A stretch of DNA of 64,000 nt from Thunnus maccoyii (GCF_910596095.1 NC_056553.1:16312725-16376724), one strand, 5' to 3'. Shown: positions 1 to 13,467, counted from the first letter of the stretch. Program-made: numbers and translations. Notes: a model not told the origin generated them from the sequence alone.

Positions 1-243
1 TAACTGATTGGAAACAAGGGGAAACAGCTAGCCTGGCTCTGTGCAAAGGAAACAAAACCCACCCACCCTCACCTTTAAAGCTCACTAATTATCATGTTAT
101 ATCTCACTTGTTTAATCAGTACAAAAACTGTAGTGGGCAGTGAGGAAGAGAGGAGAAGAAGAGCCATCTGCAACATCACTGAGACAGTGGAGAGAGCCCA
201 TGGATGGCCGTGGCTCAAGAGAGTCTTTGTTGAGACTGCTGTC

Positions 244-440
244 TAATGAAAGGACTGCACTGCGGTAATGATACTAAAGGAGGGGAGTGTACCACTAAAT
301 AATGAAATGACTGCAGTGTAGCAAAGGTAACAATGTAGGAGGCAAGTCTACAATTTTATAATGAAGTGACTGCAATGTGCTAATAGTAATACAGGAGGGT
401 TTAAATGTGTATAATGATGTGAATGTAATGTGATTGCTAG
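244..440. repeat. Degenerate minisatellite, about 55-60 bp unit
   Basis: About three and a half diverged copies of a unit that begins TAATGAARTGACTGCA follow one another, starting near 244, 300, 359 and 412. Each copy has the same opening, an internal GTAAYA-like stretch, then an AGGAGG core. No coding sequence is visible. The copies differ at many positions, so the array is old. Confidence 0.65.
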
Positions 441-844
441 AAAAATGTCTGGACTTCTGAGTATTTGTAACATTGCTGTCACTCACATACCTAGCTGTGG
501 TAATTCACACTCTCTCTCATTCCTACTGTCCTTTTCCACTCTGTTCTTTCTTCACCTTCTAATTTGCTGTCATTGTCATCCTTTCTTACTCTCTCTCTCT
601 CTCTCACTCCTGCTATCTCTTTCCTCTCATTATTAGTTGCCGTGACAGCTGAGTTAATTATCACCTTCTACATGTTACATTAATACTCACTCATCAATTG
701 TAAATCCCCCCCTTAGGAAACTGTCAGTAAATACTGTCATCGTGTGTGTGCACTTACTGTGTCTTGTTGTGCTGATGCTTGTGTCTATGTGTCCATATGT
801 GTCTGAGTTGGCATGTGTGTATTTTACAGCCCATCCTCACAAGA

Positions 845-1005
845 ATATTCAAGGTCAAGGTAAACTTTATTATCTCAGATAGTGAAATTCAGGTGGTCAA
901 GGTGCAGAAGTATACAAAGCAGTCAAAAAACAGATATATTTAATATATATATATCATATATATAATACAACTATACAATATGCAGTCCCCCCTTCCTTCT
1001 CCCTA

Positions 1006-1047
<42 letters not shown>

Positions 1048-3030
1048 CATTTCCAAGCACCCTCACTCTAGTAGACACTAGTTGACATACACACTAACGT
1101 AGAGACAGATAAATACTACATGATCCCTGCGAAACAAACTCTGCATCAGGATTAGAACCAACTAATAAGATAAAATAAAATATATCACACCATACAAGTG
1201 TTGCACAAGGACTACCGTTGCATATAACCCTGGCCAAAACATCATTAAATCCTATGTTTTGTACTGTCCCTCTCATTTAACAGTCCTGAAGGAACAAAGG
1301 ACTTGCAAAACCTGGTTGTTCTTATTTTCCTTTGCCGAATCTTTCCTTTGCTCCGATGGCTTAGTTGGAACCTGTTGTGTACAGGGTGAGTAGGGTCACT
1401 GAGGATGTGCTGAACCTTACTCATAATGAGGTCTTTACAAAACTAAGCAACTGACATCTGGTCACACCCAGTGACTCTTCTTGCCATCTTGATTATGCAC
1501 TGCTTATTTTAGTCTTGGCTGTGCATGTTACCAAACACACAAATCAGGCCAAAGGACAAGATGCTCTGAAGTGTAAAACAGATGCAGGAAATACGGATCA
1601 ACATTAAAACTGTACAATGTTTGCAAGAAGAATATTCACTATTTCAGTTTTTTGACCTTCACAGTAGCACATTCATGGAATATCAACTGGTCATCAATTT
1701 CCATCCCTAAGTATTTATAAGTACAAACTCTTTCAATGGGTACATTGTTGACATTGGGGAGTGGGACTTCTCCTCAACATCTATAATCTATTACCATTTC
1801 CTTTGTTTTAATTATGTTACCCTCAAAGAAATTGTCAGAACACCATTTAATGAAGTTCCCAACCTCTTCCTCAAAACCACCCAAAGATGAGTTGTCAGGC
1901 TTTAGGAACCCCACGAAGGCTGTGCCATCTGCATGCTTAAAAAAGGTGTGGGTGGAGACTGAAGCTCTACACTCATTGGTGTACAGTGAATACAGTAAAG
2001 GAGACAAAGCTCCCTGTGGGGACCCTGTATTTATAGACTTAGGGGAGGAAATAGCTGTGTTGAATCTGACCTGCTGGGTACGATTCAGGAGAAAATCATT
2101 AATCCATAGAATGAGCCTTGGATTTACCCCAAGATCCATCAGATTGCCTACCAGCAGGTGGGGTTGGATGGTGTTAAACACACTGCTAAAATCAACGAAC
2201 ACAATTTTCACAAGACTGTGAGGTTGTTCCAAGTGTTCGTATATATTGTTGGTAATTGTCAGCAGTACGTCCTCGACCCCCCACTCTGCGTGGTATGCAA
2301 ACCGATAATGAGCCAAGAATGGTGAGACTTCAGGGAGGAGATGTTTTAACACTATCTTCTCAAAACACTTCATAGGTACTGAGGTTAGAGCAACTAGCCA
2401 CAGGTCCTTCATCTCTTTGGGCCTACTGTTTTTGGGTACCGGTACAATCAGAGACTGTTTCCACTGGTCAGGGAGTGCCCCTGTGTCCAGTCAGCACTGA
2501 AACAGCCTTTGGAAAGGAGATGCAAGTGAATCAGCCCATCACTGCAGCCCAGACCTTACAGCCAAGGCCATCTGGACCCTGAGATTTGCCAGTGTTAACA
2601 TGTAAAAACTGTTTCTTAACCTCATCCAGGGTAATTCTGATGTCACTAACTGGTAAACTTCTGACTTTATCAACTGCCTCAGTCAACAGTGTCAAATCTA
2701 CAATAAAAACAGTTGAAGTCATTGGCAAAGACAGAAATCATTAGCAACATTCATAGTGTGCATTTTAGGTTTATAGCCTGTAATAATTTGTAGTTCCTGC
2801 CAAGCTTTTTAGCATCATGGTTAAAAAGTGACTGCATTTCATCTTTACAGGCAGCCTTGCACTGTTATTTTCTTCTCAATTCTATTCTGTACAGCTTTCA
2901 CTTCCCCTTTACTGCCCCCTGATTTGAATAAGCTCTTTTTTTGGTTAAGCAGTTCTTTCAATTCTGGGTTGACCCAAGGTTTGTTATTTGGGTAAAGTTG
3001 TACCGTCTTCATCGTTCTGAAGTGCATTAA
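845..3030 (-). mobile_element. 5'-truncated, decayed non-LTR retrotransposon (L2/CR1/Rex1 group)
   Basis: On the minus strand the order is: a pre-RT segment with PNNKPWVNPELKELLN (about 3027-2845), a KSQGPDGLG-type segment (2728-2531), an RT core (2412-1774) with VFVDFSSVFNTIQPHLL and TGSPQGALSPLLYSLYTNEC, and a C-terminal DPTHPVHNRF-like stretch (about 1430-1310). These are typical of fish L2/CR1/Rex1-like elements. The catalytic FADDT box reads KHADGTA and several frameshifts and stops interrupt the frame, so it is inactive. The 3' end near 850 has AATAAAG followed by a short CCTTGA repeat, as in LINE tails. The endonuclease domain is absent, so the copy is 5' truncated near 3030. Family assignment within the group is uncertain. 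Confidence 0.85.
1008..1044. repeat. (CA)n microsatellite
   Basis: Uninterrupted CA dinucleotide run of about 18 units inside the 3' region of the LINE remnant. Confidence 0.95.
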
Positions 3031-6000
3031 TATGGCCGCTAGATGGCATAAACATAACTATAGGTTTTTTTTGTCGGCTGAATTTTAGACCTATATTGTC
3101 ATTCAATTATGAGGATATGTTGGTATTTTAAGGTGGGCTGTGGAATTTGCACAACATAGCTCATGGCATTGTTTTTTAATGATATCATTTCCCATTAATG
3201 ATCTTTTAAATTCATGTTACATGATACACTCCACCCTTCCAGTTATATATGATAAGGAGACACAGGGATGTCTCTAGAATATCTGCAGGTCCATGTAATC
3301 TAGCCAGGGAAACACACAGTATGTTAAGACAGAAACACCCTGATGAAAACACAAGCCCAAAGAAACTGAATGCAACCTCTTTGTCTCATCTTTGGTGACT
3401 AATATATAGTCTTAAATGTTTTTACATGGTCATAATGTTTCTTCTAAGGAAGCATTTTACATGGTTGAATTCATGTGCATTGTGAGGAAAAGTAATTTAT
3501 GGCCAATTGATCCCTCATCCTTTTTCCCCATAGCACTAATTCCATCAGCACAGCAAATGAGTCATATCATATTTCCTTTTTTTACTGAAAAACTGTTCAC
3601 TCTCTATGTACTTCTTAGTTCTTTCATCAGTGTTAACCTATTCAACCGACTCAAAACTTCCTGCACCTGTTTAACATTAAAAACCTGCCAGAAATGGTGA
3701 GGGTGAAAGCCTGCTTCTGTTTGTTCTTGTTTCTGTGCAGTTGACGTAAATAATAACTATTTAAGAATTTACTGTACTGTATGTGTAAATACTGTATATA
3801 CATACAACAGTTTAAATTACCATCTGCCTACCCCTGTGACAGTGAATTGTGTCAGCATGTGTTCTAAAGTCAGAAAACTTGGCAGGTGCTGAATCTGATT
3901 CTGTAGGCCATGTGAGCAAAAACGATGCCTTGCTTGTTTTTGTTTATATATGTGCAGAAGCGATAAATGCTTGAGTGAGGTAAAATGTTATGAAGATGTG
4001 GTAGAGGGAGATGAAGGTACTGTACAGGTTGACAGGTTGAGTCAGAAAAAGGAAAGCAAAGGAGGGAAAGAAGAGCTTTGGAGAAAGAAGTGAGAATGTT
4101 ATGATGAGATGACATGAGAAAGAGACAAGGCAGGCATCGCGTTCATTTGATGTACGAGGATGCTGACACACATCAGGAAATGGGGGATTACGGAAAATGT
4201 TGGAAAAGTGTGTTGGAGGTTTTAGCGGGAGCTTGTATACACCTACACACACATACACACACATACAGTACAGCCACGTACAGTACAAACTCAGCTGTAA
4301 TGTAGCCAGTTTGCGATAAAGTATTCTTTCCTTTTCTTTTTTGTACAAGAAGTTATTGTACCCTGATCCCTCATCTAATCCTCCCCTTCTGTTCTTACTA
4401 CTTTTATTGTTCCAATTATTTGATATCAGATTACAGAAGATACCACTGGCGAGGTGTTGTTACAGTAGAGTGAATTTGTACAGCAGACAGGCTTGGAGGA
4501 ATTAAGTTACTTTCTCCAGGACTCTTCAGCGTGGCAGATGCTTGCCAAGATGTTGGCAAAAAAACTTGCTTCATCCAGTTTATTTATTTTTCCTATTTCA
4601 TTTCTCCCAACCTTGTACTATTTATTATATACCCACTTCCTGTTGAGACCCCTGACACACTTCTCACTGACTGATGCATGTAAACCTGTCTTTTGTTGTA
4701 ATGGGTAGATTTGAGCAATCCAACTTGGATTTGCAGTCCTGTTTTTGACCTGGGTACAATGGGTGTAGCACTGCGTGGCTTTGATATGATGGAGTGAACA
4801 CAGATTTCTCCAATAACAAAAAGATTAGTATTGTAACCCTAGAGTAGGTAATAGCGCCGTCTTATTGCTCTTGCAACCATGAAATTTTCTTCTTCAATCT
4901 CTGAGACATTTAAATATGATTGCAGAGTATATTTTCCATTAAGTCTCTGTAGTTTTGCCAAACAATAAAAGGAAATTCTATGAAGTTATCTTTGTTCCCC
5001 TGCTTGTTGACAGTTTTCTATATTTATAGCATTTGTTCTGTAACCAGACATCCACCTTCTTTCAAACAACACCACTAAGACTGACATGATTACCTGTGCT
5101 CAAGGATAGTTTCTCTTTCATGCTGCAAACCCCCCCCCCACCGCCACCCCCGCCCCGTCGTCTAACTGTGGCAGCAGTTTTCTTGTGGCCTGTCACATCT
5201 TTCTGGACACACTCCAGGCTTCTGCTTCTGGCTCCACTTAATCTGTGACATTTTGGAGCTCTGAAAAAGTCAACCTAGAGGTGGGATGTGAGATGATCTC
5301 TATTATCCAGTGATTGTTGTTTCCTGATGTGTTTTTAAACCAGAAATGTAAAAATAATAGTACAGACTGGAGAGCATTAACTGGCAATTCATAGTTGAGA
5401 GTCTTACACAGCAATACAGCCGTTAGCCTCCACTTCTCTCCTAGTCAACCTGACTGGTGGCTTGATAACTGCTGGCCATTCTGGGAGTGTGTATCTTGAT
5501 TATGATATGTAAATTCAACTTTAAAACTTTTAAATTTGGAGAAAGCAAACAATATTCCAATGATAACTTTTCTCAAATTTCTTATTCTTGCTTTTGTATT
5601 CATCCTAATCCATCAACCTCTGCTCATATTACTCTCTCTACTCAGGGGAGGCCAATCCTTCTTTTCCAACTACTTCTCAGTAGTTACATGCTCATTATAA
5701 ACTTATTCTTTTGCCTTTGTTCTTTTTAGCTCTACTGATCTGTTGCTCCCAGCAGTGCTGCACATTTTCTAGCTTTGCGAAATTGTCCTGATTCAAAATG
5801 TCAAGCAGTGCATGTGTTTCTTACTTGAACCATCTGTGGAAGCCATCCTGATGTTTGTTTTTAGGTTCATGTGCCTGTTCTACCTGCATAGAATTCATGT
5901 TTGGCAATCTTTAAGTTTAACACTGTAAATGCAAATCATAAACGGTACCGGGGTTTTTCAATTTCACATGACGCATTTCAATCAGATCTCAAAATGAAAC

Positions 6001-7505
6001 ATGGCGTGAGTCGGCGTGAGAGAGACCTGACTGTTCACACATGCATACTTTGGAGGTTCGGCCACTGGCTGTTTTTTTGATATACATGCAAAAATGGAAG
6101 TGTAGTGTCACTCAGTCCAGCGCTTTAGTACACTGTATCCTGCAAGAAGGAATAACAGATAAAATCTCAAGGAAAACAGGGTCCGTAATGGTGAGCAAAA
6201 TATTGTATACCATGTTAAATATGGTCATTTAGTTCCAAATTACATATTGCACTTTGTTGCAGGCTTAAATAGCAGACTGAAACCGGGTCGCTGATACCAA
6301 CAATTGTGCAAAATAAGGATGCACTCTTGATTGGTCATGCCCGGGTACATAAACCCAAACCAAGCTTTTGTTGGCCAAGCTCCGATTGTTGATTGGTGGT
6401 GCCTACAGTAACACCTTAAGACCCTTGCCAATTTCTTTGCATAAAGTAGCCCTAACTAATACTTTCCCCTTGCTCATTTTCTTTGCTGTTGTGCATCCCA
6501 TTGCCCTTGCTCTACCCCGCAATGAAAGGGAGGCAGTGGACCGCCCACAGCAAATATCCACTGTAACATTAATCTGACATAAAGGGATGTCATTGAGTCT
6601 CCACAGCCATGACAGTAGCAGAGGAGGAACCCAGTGGAAACCACTGACATGCATAAGTTCTGCACAGCGACCCTCTTATCATACTGTGCTAATGCATGTG
6701 TGAATGTGTGAATGTTCGACCATCATAATGCCTACAGTTATTTGGAGGTCGGGGTATGCTCTGCATTCCCTCTAGTATTATGGATTTATTTACACTGATT
6801 ATAATGTTAAGCAGTGTTTGGCATTAAATCTTGCAGAGTCTGAATCATATTCAGCTCTGCAAGCTTCACACACACACACACACTGATATCTCATACTGAA
6901 GCCACTAAGCACTGTAGTTGGGATGTTAATGACCTGTATTATTTTCTGCAATTTTCATCCCTGTTTAGTCACCGTTTAAAAGAACTGTTGCTAACCCATG
7001 AATCCAAGGTCATTATGCTGCTTAACGCACACCTACACATTGCTGCAGTATTTTTTTCCCTTGAAGCCTGTACATTAGGAAGACCAAACAGCAGCATCCA
7101 TAGGTGCAATAAGTATGCAGCAAAGATCCCCTATTACCTTCTGCAAACAATTAATGACAGCATATCCCTATAACAAATACACACAGATTCAAGATAAAGT
7201 CTAATGAGAAGCACATTCAAAGCTTGGAAGTATGGAAATTTAACCCACTAAGGCCCACTGTTATTGACATTATAACTTTTTGAACAGCTTATGAATCCCT
7301 GTATCAACTCACTAACAGCATAATGTATCAGTTAGAGGTTGAACTAATTAGCCTATAGTATGTAGAGTATGTATGCACAGTGTAAACTGCCCTAGCATTG
7401 ATATTCACTGCTTGAAATTTTAAGGTAACATTATCCCTTGACTTAAAAAGAAACCAAGGCGTCATGCTGAGGTTGGATTTTAGGGGAAGACAACAGGAAG
7501 AAGCT
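3031..7505. other. Non-coding interval
   Basis: Only short open frames are present here; none has a recognisable domain, codon-like composition or paired splice sites. A C-rich tract lies at about 5129-5157 and a short CA run near 6868. No gene is supported. Confidence 0.6.
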
Positions 7506-7592
7506 GGTTACAGGAGGTCAAAAATTGGAGGACACACTCTCTCATTCAAGTGAATGGGAAGGTGTCCAAACTTTTGACTGGTACTGTATATG
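7505..7592. mobile_element. Short palindromic mariner-type MITE
   Basis: The right arm reads AAGGTGTCCAAACTTTTGACTGGTACTGTA in total, the inverted form of a terminal sequence that recurs in fish and reptile mariner-derived MITEs (TACAGTACCAGTCAAAAG). The left arm (GTCAAAAATTGGAGGACACAC) is a diverged inverted copy. The two arms meet near CATTCAAGTGAATG at about 7545-7560, giving a hairpin of roughly 80 bp. No transposase is encoded. Confidence 0.6.
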
Positions 7593-10500
7593 TAGAAAAT
7601 ATAGGATGATTTGCTTGCACTTGCTGTGTCAGTGAGATACATATAACTTTTTCGGGTGAGTTGGACTTTTAAATTCTCAACTATTTTTAAAAGCCAGAAC
7701 CTGTTAGAAGGTTCTGTCTTGGCTTAATTTTTAATTTTCTCCTTTGCTTTTATAGTTATTGCTTTTTGTAGAATTGTTCAGTACTTTAACATTAGTGATA
7801 TGAAGGCTACTTTTAAGAGATAAAACCGTCCATGGCAGTCATTAAAAGGATTTGTAAAAACCTTATTCCTTCATTTACAAAAGAACTCAAGCTAAACAGA
7901 CACATGCACTGTGAATTGCGGTTATGACAAAGACTGTCTGGCTTTAAGAAGATGACTGAATGTTTTAAATCAAGCACATTGTACTCAGTTTAAATGGGAG
8001 ACACATTAAATCTGTTGCCTCTGGCTTTGAATGATGGTTTAAGATGGCAATCTTCCATAGCTTTAATGAATGGCTTGTGTATGTTTAGAGTGAAAATTAC
8101 ATTGTTCAAGTCATAAACATCAGAAATCTTCTTATGATCTTTGACAATATAATGATATTTTATGATTTTATGAGTTTGGATTTTACATCCAAATAATGTT
8201 GTATCACAGTCCTATCTGAAGATGTGGCAATATTTAGTTTGATCAATGTAGTGTATCATGTAGTGTGGTTCTTTTTATGGTGTTAAAGAGACTTTGTGCT
8301 AATGTTTCCAATTAACTTTCTAATATTTTAGGAATTGCACATGTGCAATGTCTTATTTTTCATTTTGTCACGTTGGAAGCCAGAGAATTTTGAGACTTTG
8401 AATTGAGAACTTCAACTAAACACACACACACACAAGCATCTCTCCAGCACTTTTGAAATACAATGTGGAGCTCAGTCAAAACCGCTGCAGTTTAAACGGC
8501 CAACACACGCCTCGGGCTTTTCGTTGTGTCTTTAAACACTCATTTCACATTATGCTTCTCATATGCCGCCATCTATTGGGTTCCAAAGAAGTAAATGGGG
8601 GTCAAGAGCTATTGTCAGCAGATGAAAATCCTCCAAGTGTGCATTTCGAGGACTTTTGAATCTTTTAACCGAAAAACTGTATTCCAACAAATAAAAAGCA
8701 AGACCCTTATGGACGATTACAGTTATGAAGGTCAGTCACACAATAGTTCTCCGTCGGTGGCCGACAGAACTCTGCTATCAAATGTGTGTGTCCAAGTGTG
8801 CGTTATGTGCTGGCGTGCGGAAAACCTCCTTAGTCATTTCTTTGTGACTCAGCCCTCTCCCATCTGACAGCTTAATATTAAAAACCCTTCATCCTGCAGC
8901 AACACACTCTGAGTTATGGCTTCTGGCTGGCATGTGTGTGTACGTGTGTGTGATTGTGTGCGTTAAAACCTGCTTCGTCATGATGTTTTCGGCTTAGCGT
9001 GGATCATAATGAATAGCTGTCATTCCCAAACCAAGTCTTCCTCACATAGCGTGTGTGTGGGTGGGCGAGTATGAATGTATCTTTTCTTTTATGTGCTTGT
9101 GTTTTGTTTTAGTGGGAGTGCATATGTGTGTGTGTGTGTGTGTGTATGTGTGTGTGTGTGTGCACTTGTTTCCATTGTTCATTGTGCTCTTGTTTGTGTT
9201 TCACTGCTTGTTTCCTTTTATGTGTGGGTACACACACACATACAAATACATATATATATATATATATATAAACGTGTGTTAGGCATGTGAGAAACTTCTA
9301 TAGACCATGAACAATCACTGTCAGAGGCTTTCCCCTGTAAGGTTTCCATTCAGCTTGATATGCAAATAAGCTGCTAGTACTCTACAACACTGGTTCCTAC
9401 CCTGTCCCGTATGACTTCAGCATCATCAGGCTCATACATCCATTCACCACCAAGACACTCATACACACACTGAAACAAACACATGTTGACTCTAGAACTG
9501 GACAATAAATCAATTGATATTGATATTATGACATAAGATTCAATATAGTTATGTAGTTATCAGGATGTATGTCTTAAATGTTTGTGAAAATGTCTTTCCA
9601 GGTCTTAAAACCCACATTAAATGATGAACACAACACTGTCATATCATAACCTTTTAAGTTGATATGGCGAACCAGTTAGCAAACAGTTGGTTATTTACAC
9701 ACAAAGCAACATTGTCATTCATTTGAAGTCATGTTTCTGTCCACCTAATGAATGTAACTCCAACATTCACTCTCCTTTAGCTCTTTTTTGTGCTCTATCA
9801 ACTCTTGAGGGAAATATCTAGCTAAATGCTCCACTATGTTCACCAGCTAATCTACAGCTAATTAGTAGTATATAGGGGTTTTTTTTTTATAGCTTTTGCT
9901 ATAGAAACAGCTGCCTGCTGCAGTCAAAACGACACTATGAAAGCAGTGAGAGCGAAAAAACATTTAAGTTGTAGCCAGACAACTAAACAATGAGCTGAGA
10001 CTCACTATAAAGCTCCATAAAGCTGAGAGGAGCTGCACAGTCAGGTGGTAATTCTCTGCAGGTTCATCACTACAAGCGACGCCTTTTACATTACACATCG
10101 TCATTTGATACATAGTTATTATAAAAAAATATCAATTACAGCCACTTTAAATTTACAAACCTTAACATTTCACTCCTGATTGATTTGGCGACAGCTGTGG
10201 TTACTGGTGGTAACTGCAAGTGGGTTTCTGCTCACCCGAGATCACTCAAACAAACTGAACTCTTGATCTAATTTTCCGCAATCTCCACATTCCGTTAAGT
10301 GTTGCATGTACGCAGTTTGAATCCAAGTAGAACAGGAACCATGAAATCTACGATATAATTTGGCAATTACATTTTTATTAATGGCTATTGCTGGAAAATG
10401 CCCACCATAAATAGTGTCAAAAATGAAGTCTGATATAATTAAAATCTAAAGAAAGGCTGTGTTAGAATTTTCTGAGCTTATTTTAGACCTAATTAAGTAA

Positions 10501-11032
10501 ATGAACAGTAAATCCACTTGTTCTGTCACCATAGTTCCATCATAAATTACAGTATAGCATTACATAGTGATATCAAGGTGTTTATTAAGGTGTTTGTCAT
10601 TATCACCCAATGCAAATTCTCTTCTGATTAAATGTACTTTATCATGTTATACGCAGTACAGTGTCTATCATAATCTAACACTACATAAATTATGATAGAA
10701 GACTTGAGATTTATTGGCTACCTCTAATACATAAAATCTGACACGTGTTCATTTGAGTCAGGTGTACAGAAAGACACACACTCCATCAATACATTTTACA
10801 TATCCACAAGCATCTCTTCCCTCTCACTGTCTCTCTCTTTCTCCAACCCTTCCAAATACACAAATAAAGCCTCACCTACACACACACACAAACACTCACA
10901 CACACGTACATACAAGCTATTCCAAACACAGTGAAGCAGTGTATTTAAAATGTCATCAGAATGGTAAAGGACCTTCAAATGACCCACCAGATGGGGTTTG
11001 TAAACTCATTCTCCCAGCGCTGCACAAAGAAA

Positions 11033-11060
11033 CACACACACACACACACACACACACACT
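11033..11060. repeat. (CA)n microsatellite
   Basis: CA dinucleotide run of about 14 units; open frames over it encode only repeated Thr-His. Confidence 0.9.
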
Positions 11061-11224
11061 TAAAGACAAACGCAACATTTCAAGGCACCGGCACCTCTGA
11101 ACGCACGCATAAACACACAAACTGGTGCAGCGTGAGACGAATGGACACACACGTGCACAAATCCAACACAGGCAGGTGCTGAGTTTGATAAAAGGCAAAC
11201 ATGTGAACACAGATGGATTTTGGC

Positions 11225-11395
11225 GGCAAAGTCTCTCAGCAAGCCGAAGCAATTGAGAAATCGTAATTAAAAGTAAACTTTGGGCAAGATTAGAAAGCTT
11301 GCCCTCACTGTTAATGAGAGCACGCTTTCTATGAAATGTAAGCCTTCACAAACACCTCGGCATGCAAATGAGACAGTGTTTTAATAAGGAATCTA
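11225..11395. promoter_or_regulatory. Candidate enhancer-like stretch with octamer and homeodomain sites
   Basis: This block lacks simple repeats and contains a perfect POU octamer ATGCAAAT (about 11362), a CGTAATTAAAAG homeodomain-type core (about 11262) and GTTAATGAG (about 11311). Clustering of such sites resembles conserved vertebrate enhancers. No conservation data were available, so this is inference. Confidence 0.25.
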
Positions 11396-11567
11396 CATGT
11401 TCCATATTTTTGGTTACACTCTGAACATAAAGAATCACAGGGAAAATTTATAGTGATGCAGTATTTGGACAGTTTTGAGTCAAAGAGTAGTCTGAGTAGC
11501 ATGTAGCCTAATTAGATATATCCATTGTTGGAACAGACTAGAACAGTACTTTTCTGTAACTGCCCCT

Positions 11568-12436
11568 TAGAGGTGTCAGGATTTCAGTTCTTAATCAAAA
11601 ATCGATCGAAAAGAGCGTTTGATTTCGACCTTTGAAATCAAAAGTAGGATCGGTGATTCTCCCTGTATTTTTTTTCCTTCACCCCTGCCTACTTGCGCGT
11701 GTCCAAAACATTTCAAAGATGACACAGCGTAGCTTACCAGTAGTCTGCAGCTGCGTTACTTTTCAAGACACCGTGGCTACTGCTGGAGTCGGAGATGATG
11801 GAGAAACAACTTCCCTGAAGTCACCGGCATGGAAACATTTTGCCTTCACCGTGAGTTGTGTAAACAAAGAACACGACGTTGACAGAAAAATTACAGTTTG
11901 TAGGTTATGCTACACACTTACACGGTAAAGTTGGAAATATATTGACAGATTCAAACTTCCTGGATCAACAACTGTTAAAACACAAACAAAGCCTCTCTCC
12001 TAATGTAGTAAGGTAGACAATGAGCTACATCCTAATTTTCACTTTTTACAGCTGTTGTTGTAAAGTACCCTTCTGCCATCTAGTGGCTCTTCTTTTGTTC
12101 CCAATTGACTACTGAAATAAGTTATTGTATTACATTTTATATAAATTATTTAAATTTGACCATTACACCTTGGTGTGGAACATACCAAAAAAAATGGCGG
12201 TTATATCACACATGACACCATGTAGCCTATCTTTTTAAAGAAGAATTTGAAAATGTAAATGGAAGTTGGCATAAAACCAATGATCTATTGACCTTTACAA
12301 ATTAAAACTTGATAGTCTAACAGACTTGATAGACAGCGTAGCCGTCAGTGCTGAAAAAAAAAAAATCGAATCGAATTGTGACCTTAAAATCAAAAGTCAA
12401 ATTGAATCGAGGATTTGGAGAATCATGACACCCCTA
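11568..12436 (+). mobile_element. Non-autonomous hAT element with a broken BED finger
   Basis: The left terminus is TAGAGGTGTCAGGAT; the right terminus, read inverted, is TAGGGGTGTCATGAT. They are flanked by CTGCCCCT (11560-11567) and CTGTCCCT (12437-12444), an 8-bp target duplication with one mismatch, which is the hAT hallmark. Inside is a plus-strand open frame with SPAWKHF and ITVCRLC (about 11820-11928). This matches the start of a BED zinc finger (aromatic W/F plus C-x2-C). The frame stops after YTLTR, so the H-x3-5-H half and the whole transposase are missing. The element is 869 bp and cannot move by itself. Confidence 0.8.
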
Positions 12437-13431
12437 CTGTCCCTGACCTTTGACGTAAATGTGAAGGTGGCGATGAAAATAGATGCAGACAGCCATCCTA
12501 CTGGCCCCTTTTGCTACAAGAGGAAGCTCATGCTTTATCAATAAATACTCGTTTGACTAAAGCAGCAGGGGTTTTTCCTTGTATTGAAATTTTAGGTGAG
12601 GTTTTGTGCTGTAAACCTTATTAGAAAAGTAGGATCCCATTCTAAATGTGAAACAGTTAGGCAACAAAAAAAACATTTTCAAATAAATCAGAATCAATAG
12701 ATCTAACAATATGTTGACAGCACTGCCTTTAGAGTTTTTCTCTGCTGCTGAGATGAAGCGCTGGAGCTTACGCCTTAAGCAGTGTGTGCAGCCTGAGATT
12801 TCAGTATTCAGGAAGCACTCTAAAGATTGTTTTCAAAGGAGGGTAAAGCAATGTACTTTATCTTGTAGTCAAACAGATAGATGTGTCTGACAAACTTGGT
12901 TCAATGAGGTCTTACCCAGTGTCCCTGCCAGAGGCAGACATCTCTACTGTAAGATCTCTCCTTTTCCTTCTTTTTTTTCTAGATGCAAACACGCACTCTG
13001 ACATTCTCCTATTCTTTTCATATCTCTTTTGTTTTTTTTTTCCCCACTTATGTTTTTCTATCTGTTCTCTCGCCTAGTGTTTTTGTCTCATTCTTGCAGG
13101 GATTCAGTCTAAAGAAATTAATCTATTCTTCTTTTATCTCTCTGTCTTGCTTTTTCCTTCATATCCCCTTTCTACACATGTTCTCTCTCCACTCTCTTCC
13201 TCTGCTACACCTTTCTACATAATGCCGCCGCCTCTCGCTGCCCTCTCCACCCCCACCCTCATCTCCTCTCTCCTAACTCTCTCTCTCTCTCTCTCCCGCC
13301 CGCCCCTCTCATTTCCTCCCTCTCTCCTTTGCTCCAGCTCCAGCGGTGCGGCGTGGCAGCGGGAGGGAAAACTGCTGTTTTATGGTTTTATTTACGGATT
13401 TGTAGATTTCTGACGCTGTGCACATCACACA

Positions 13432-13432
<1 letters not shown>

Positions 13433-13464
<32 letters not shown>
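13433..13464. repeat. Poly(G) run of 32 bases
   Basis: An uninterrupted run of 32 G follows CACATCACACAC. Read on the minus strand it gives poly-proline open frames, which are artefacts. The run could form G-quadruplexes and is a likely site of length error in sequencing. Confidence 0.95.

Positions 13465-13467
<3 letters not shown>

Larger units (their letters stand above)
7600..11560. other. Non-coding interval with TG/CA/TA microsatellites
   Basis: The interval contains a (TG)n run at about 9126-9162, a (TA)n run at about 9250-9271 and CA-rich blocks at about 10877-10905 and 11033-11060. Open frames across these are low-complexity artefacts. A candidate regulatory stretch at 11225-11395 is listed separately. 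No exon is supported. Confidence 0.55.

Noticed and set aside
1814-2221. Plus-strand frame of 135 codons
   Set aside because: Shadow of the LINE reverse transcriptase on the other strand.
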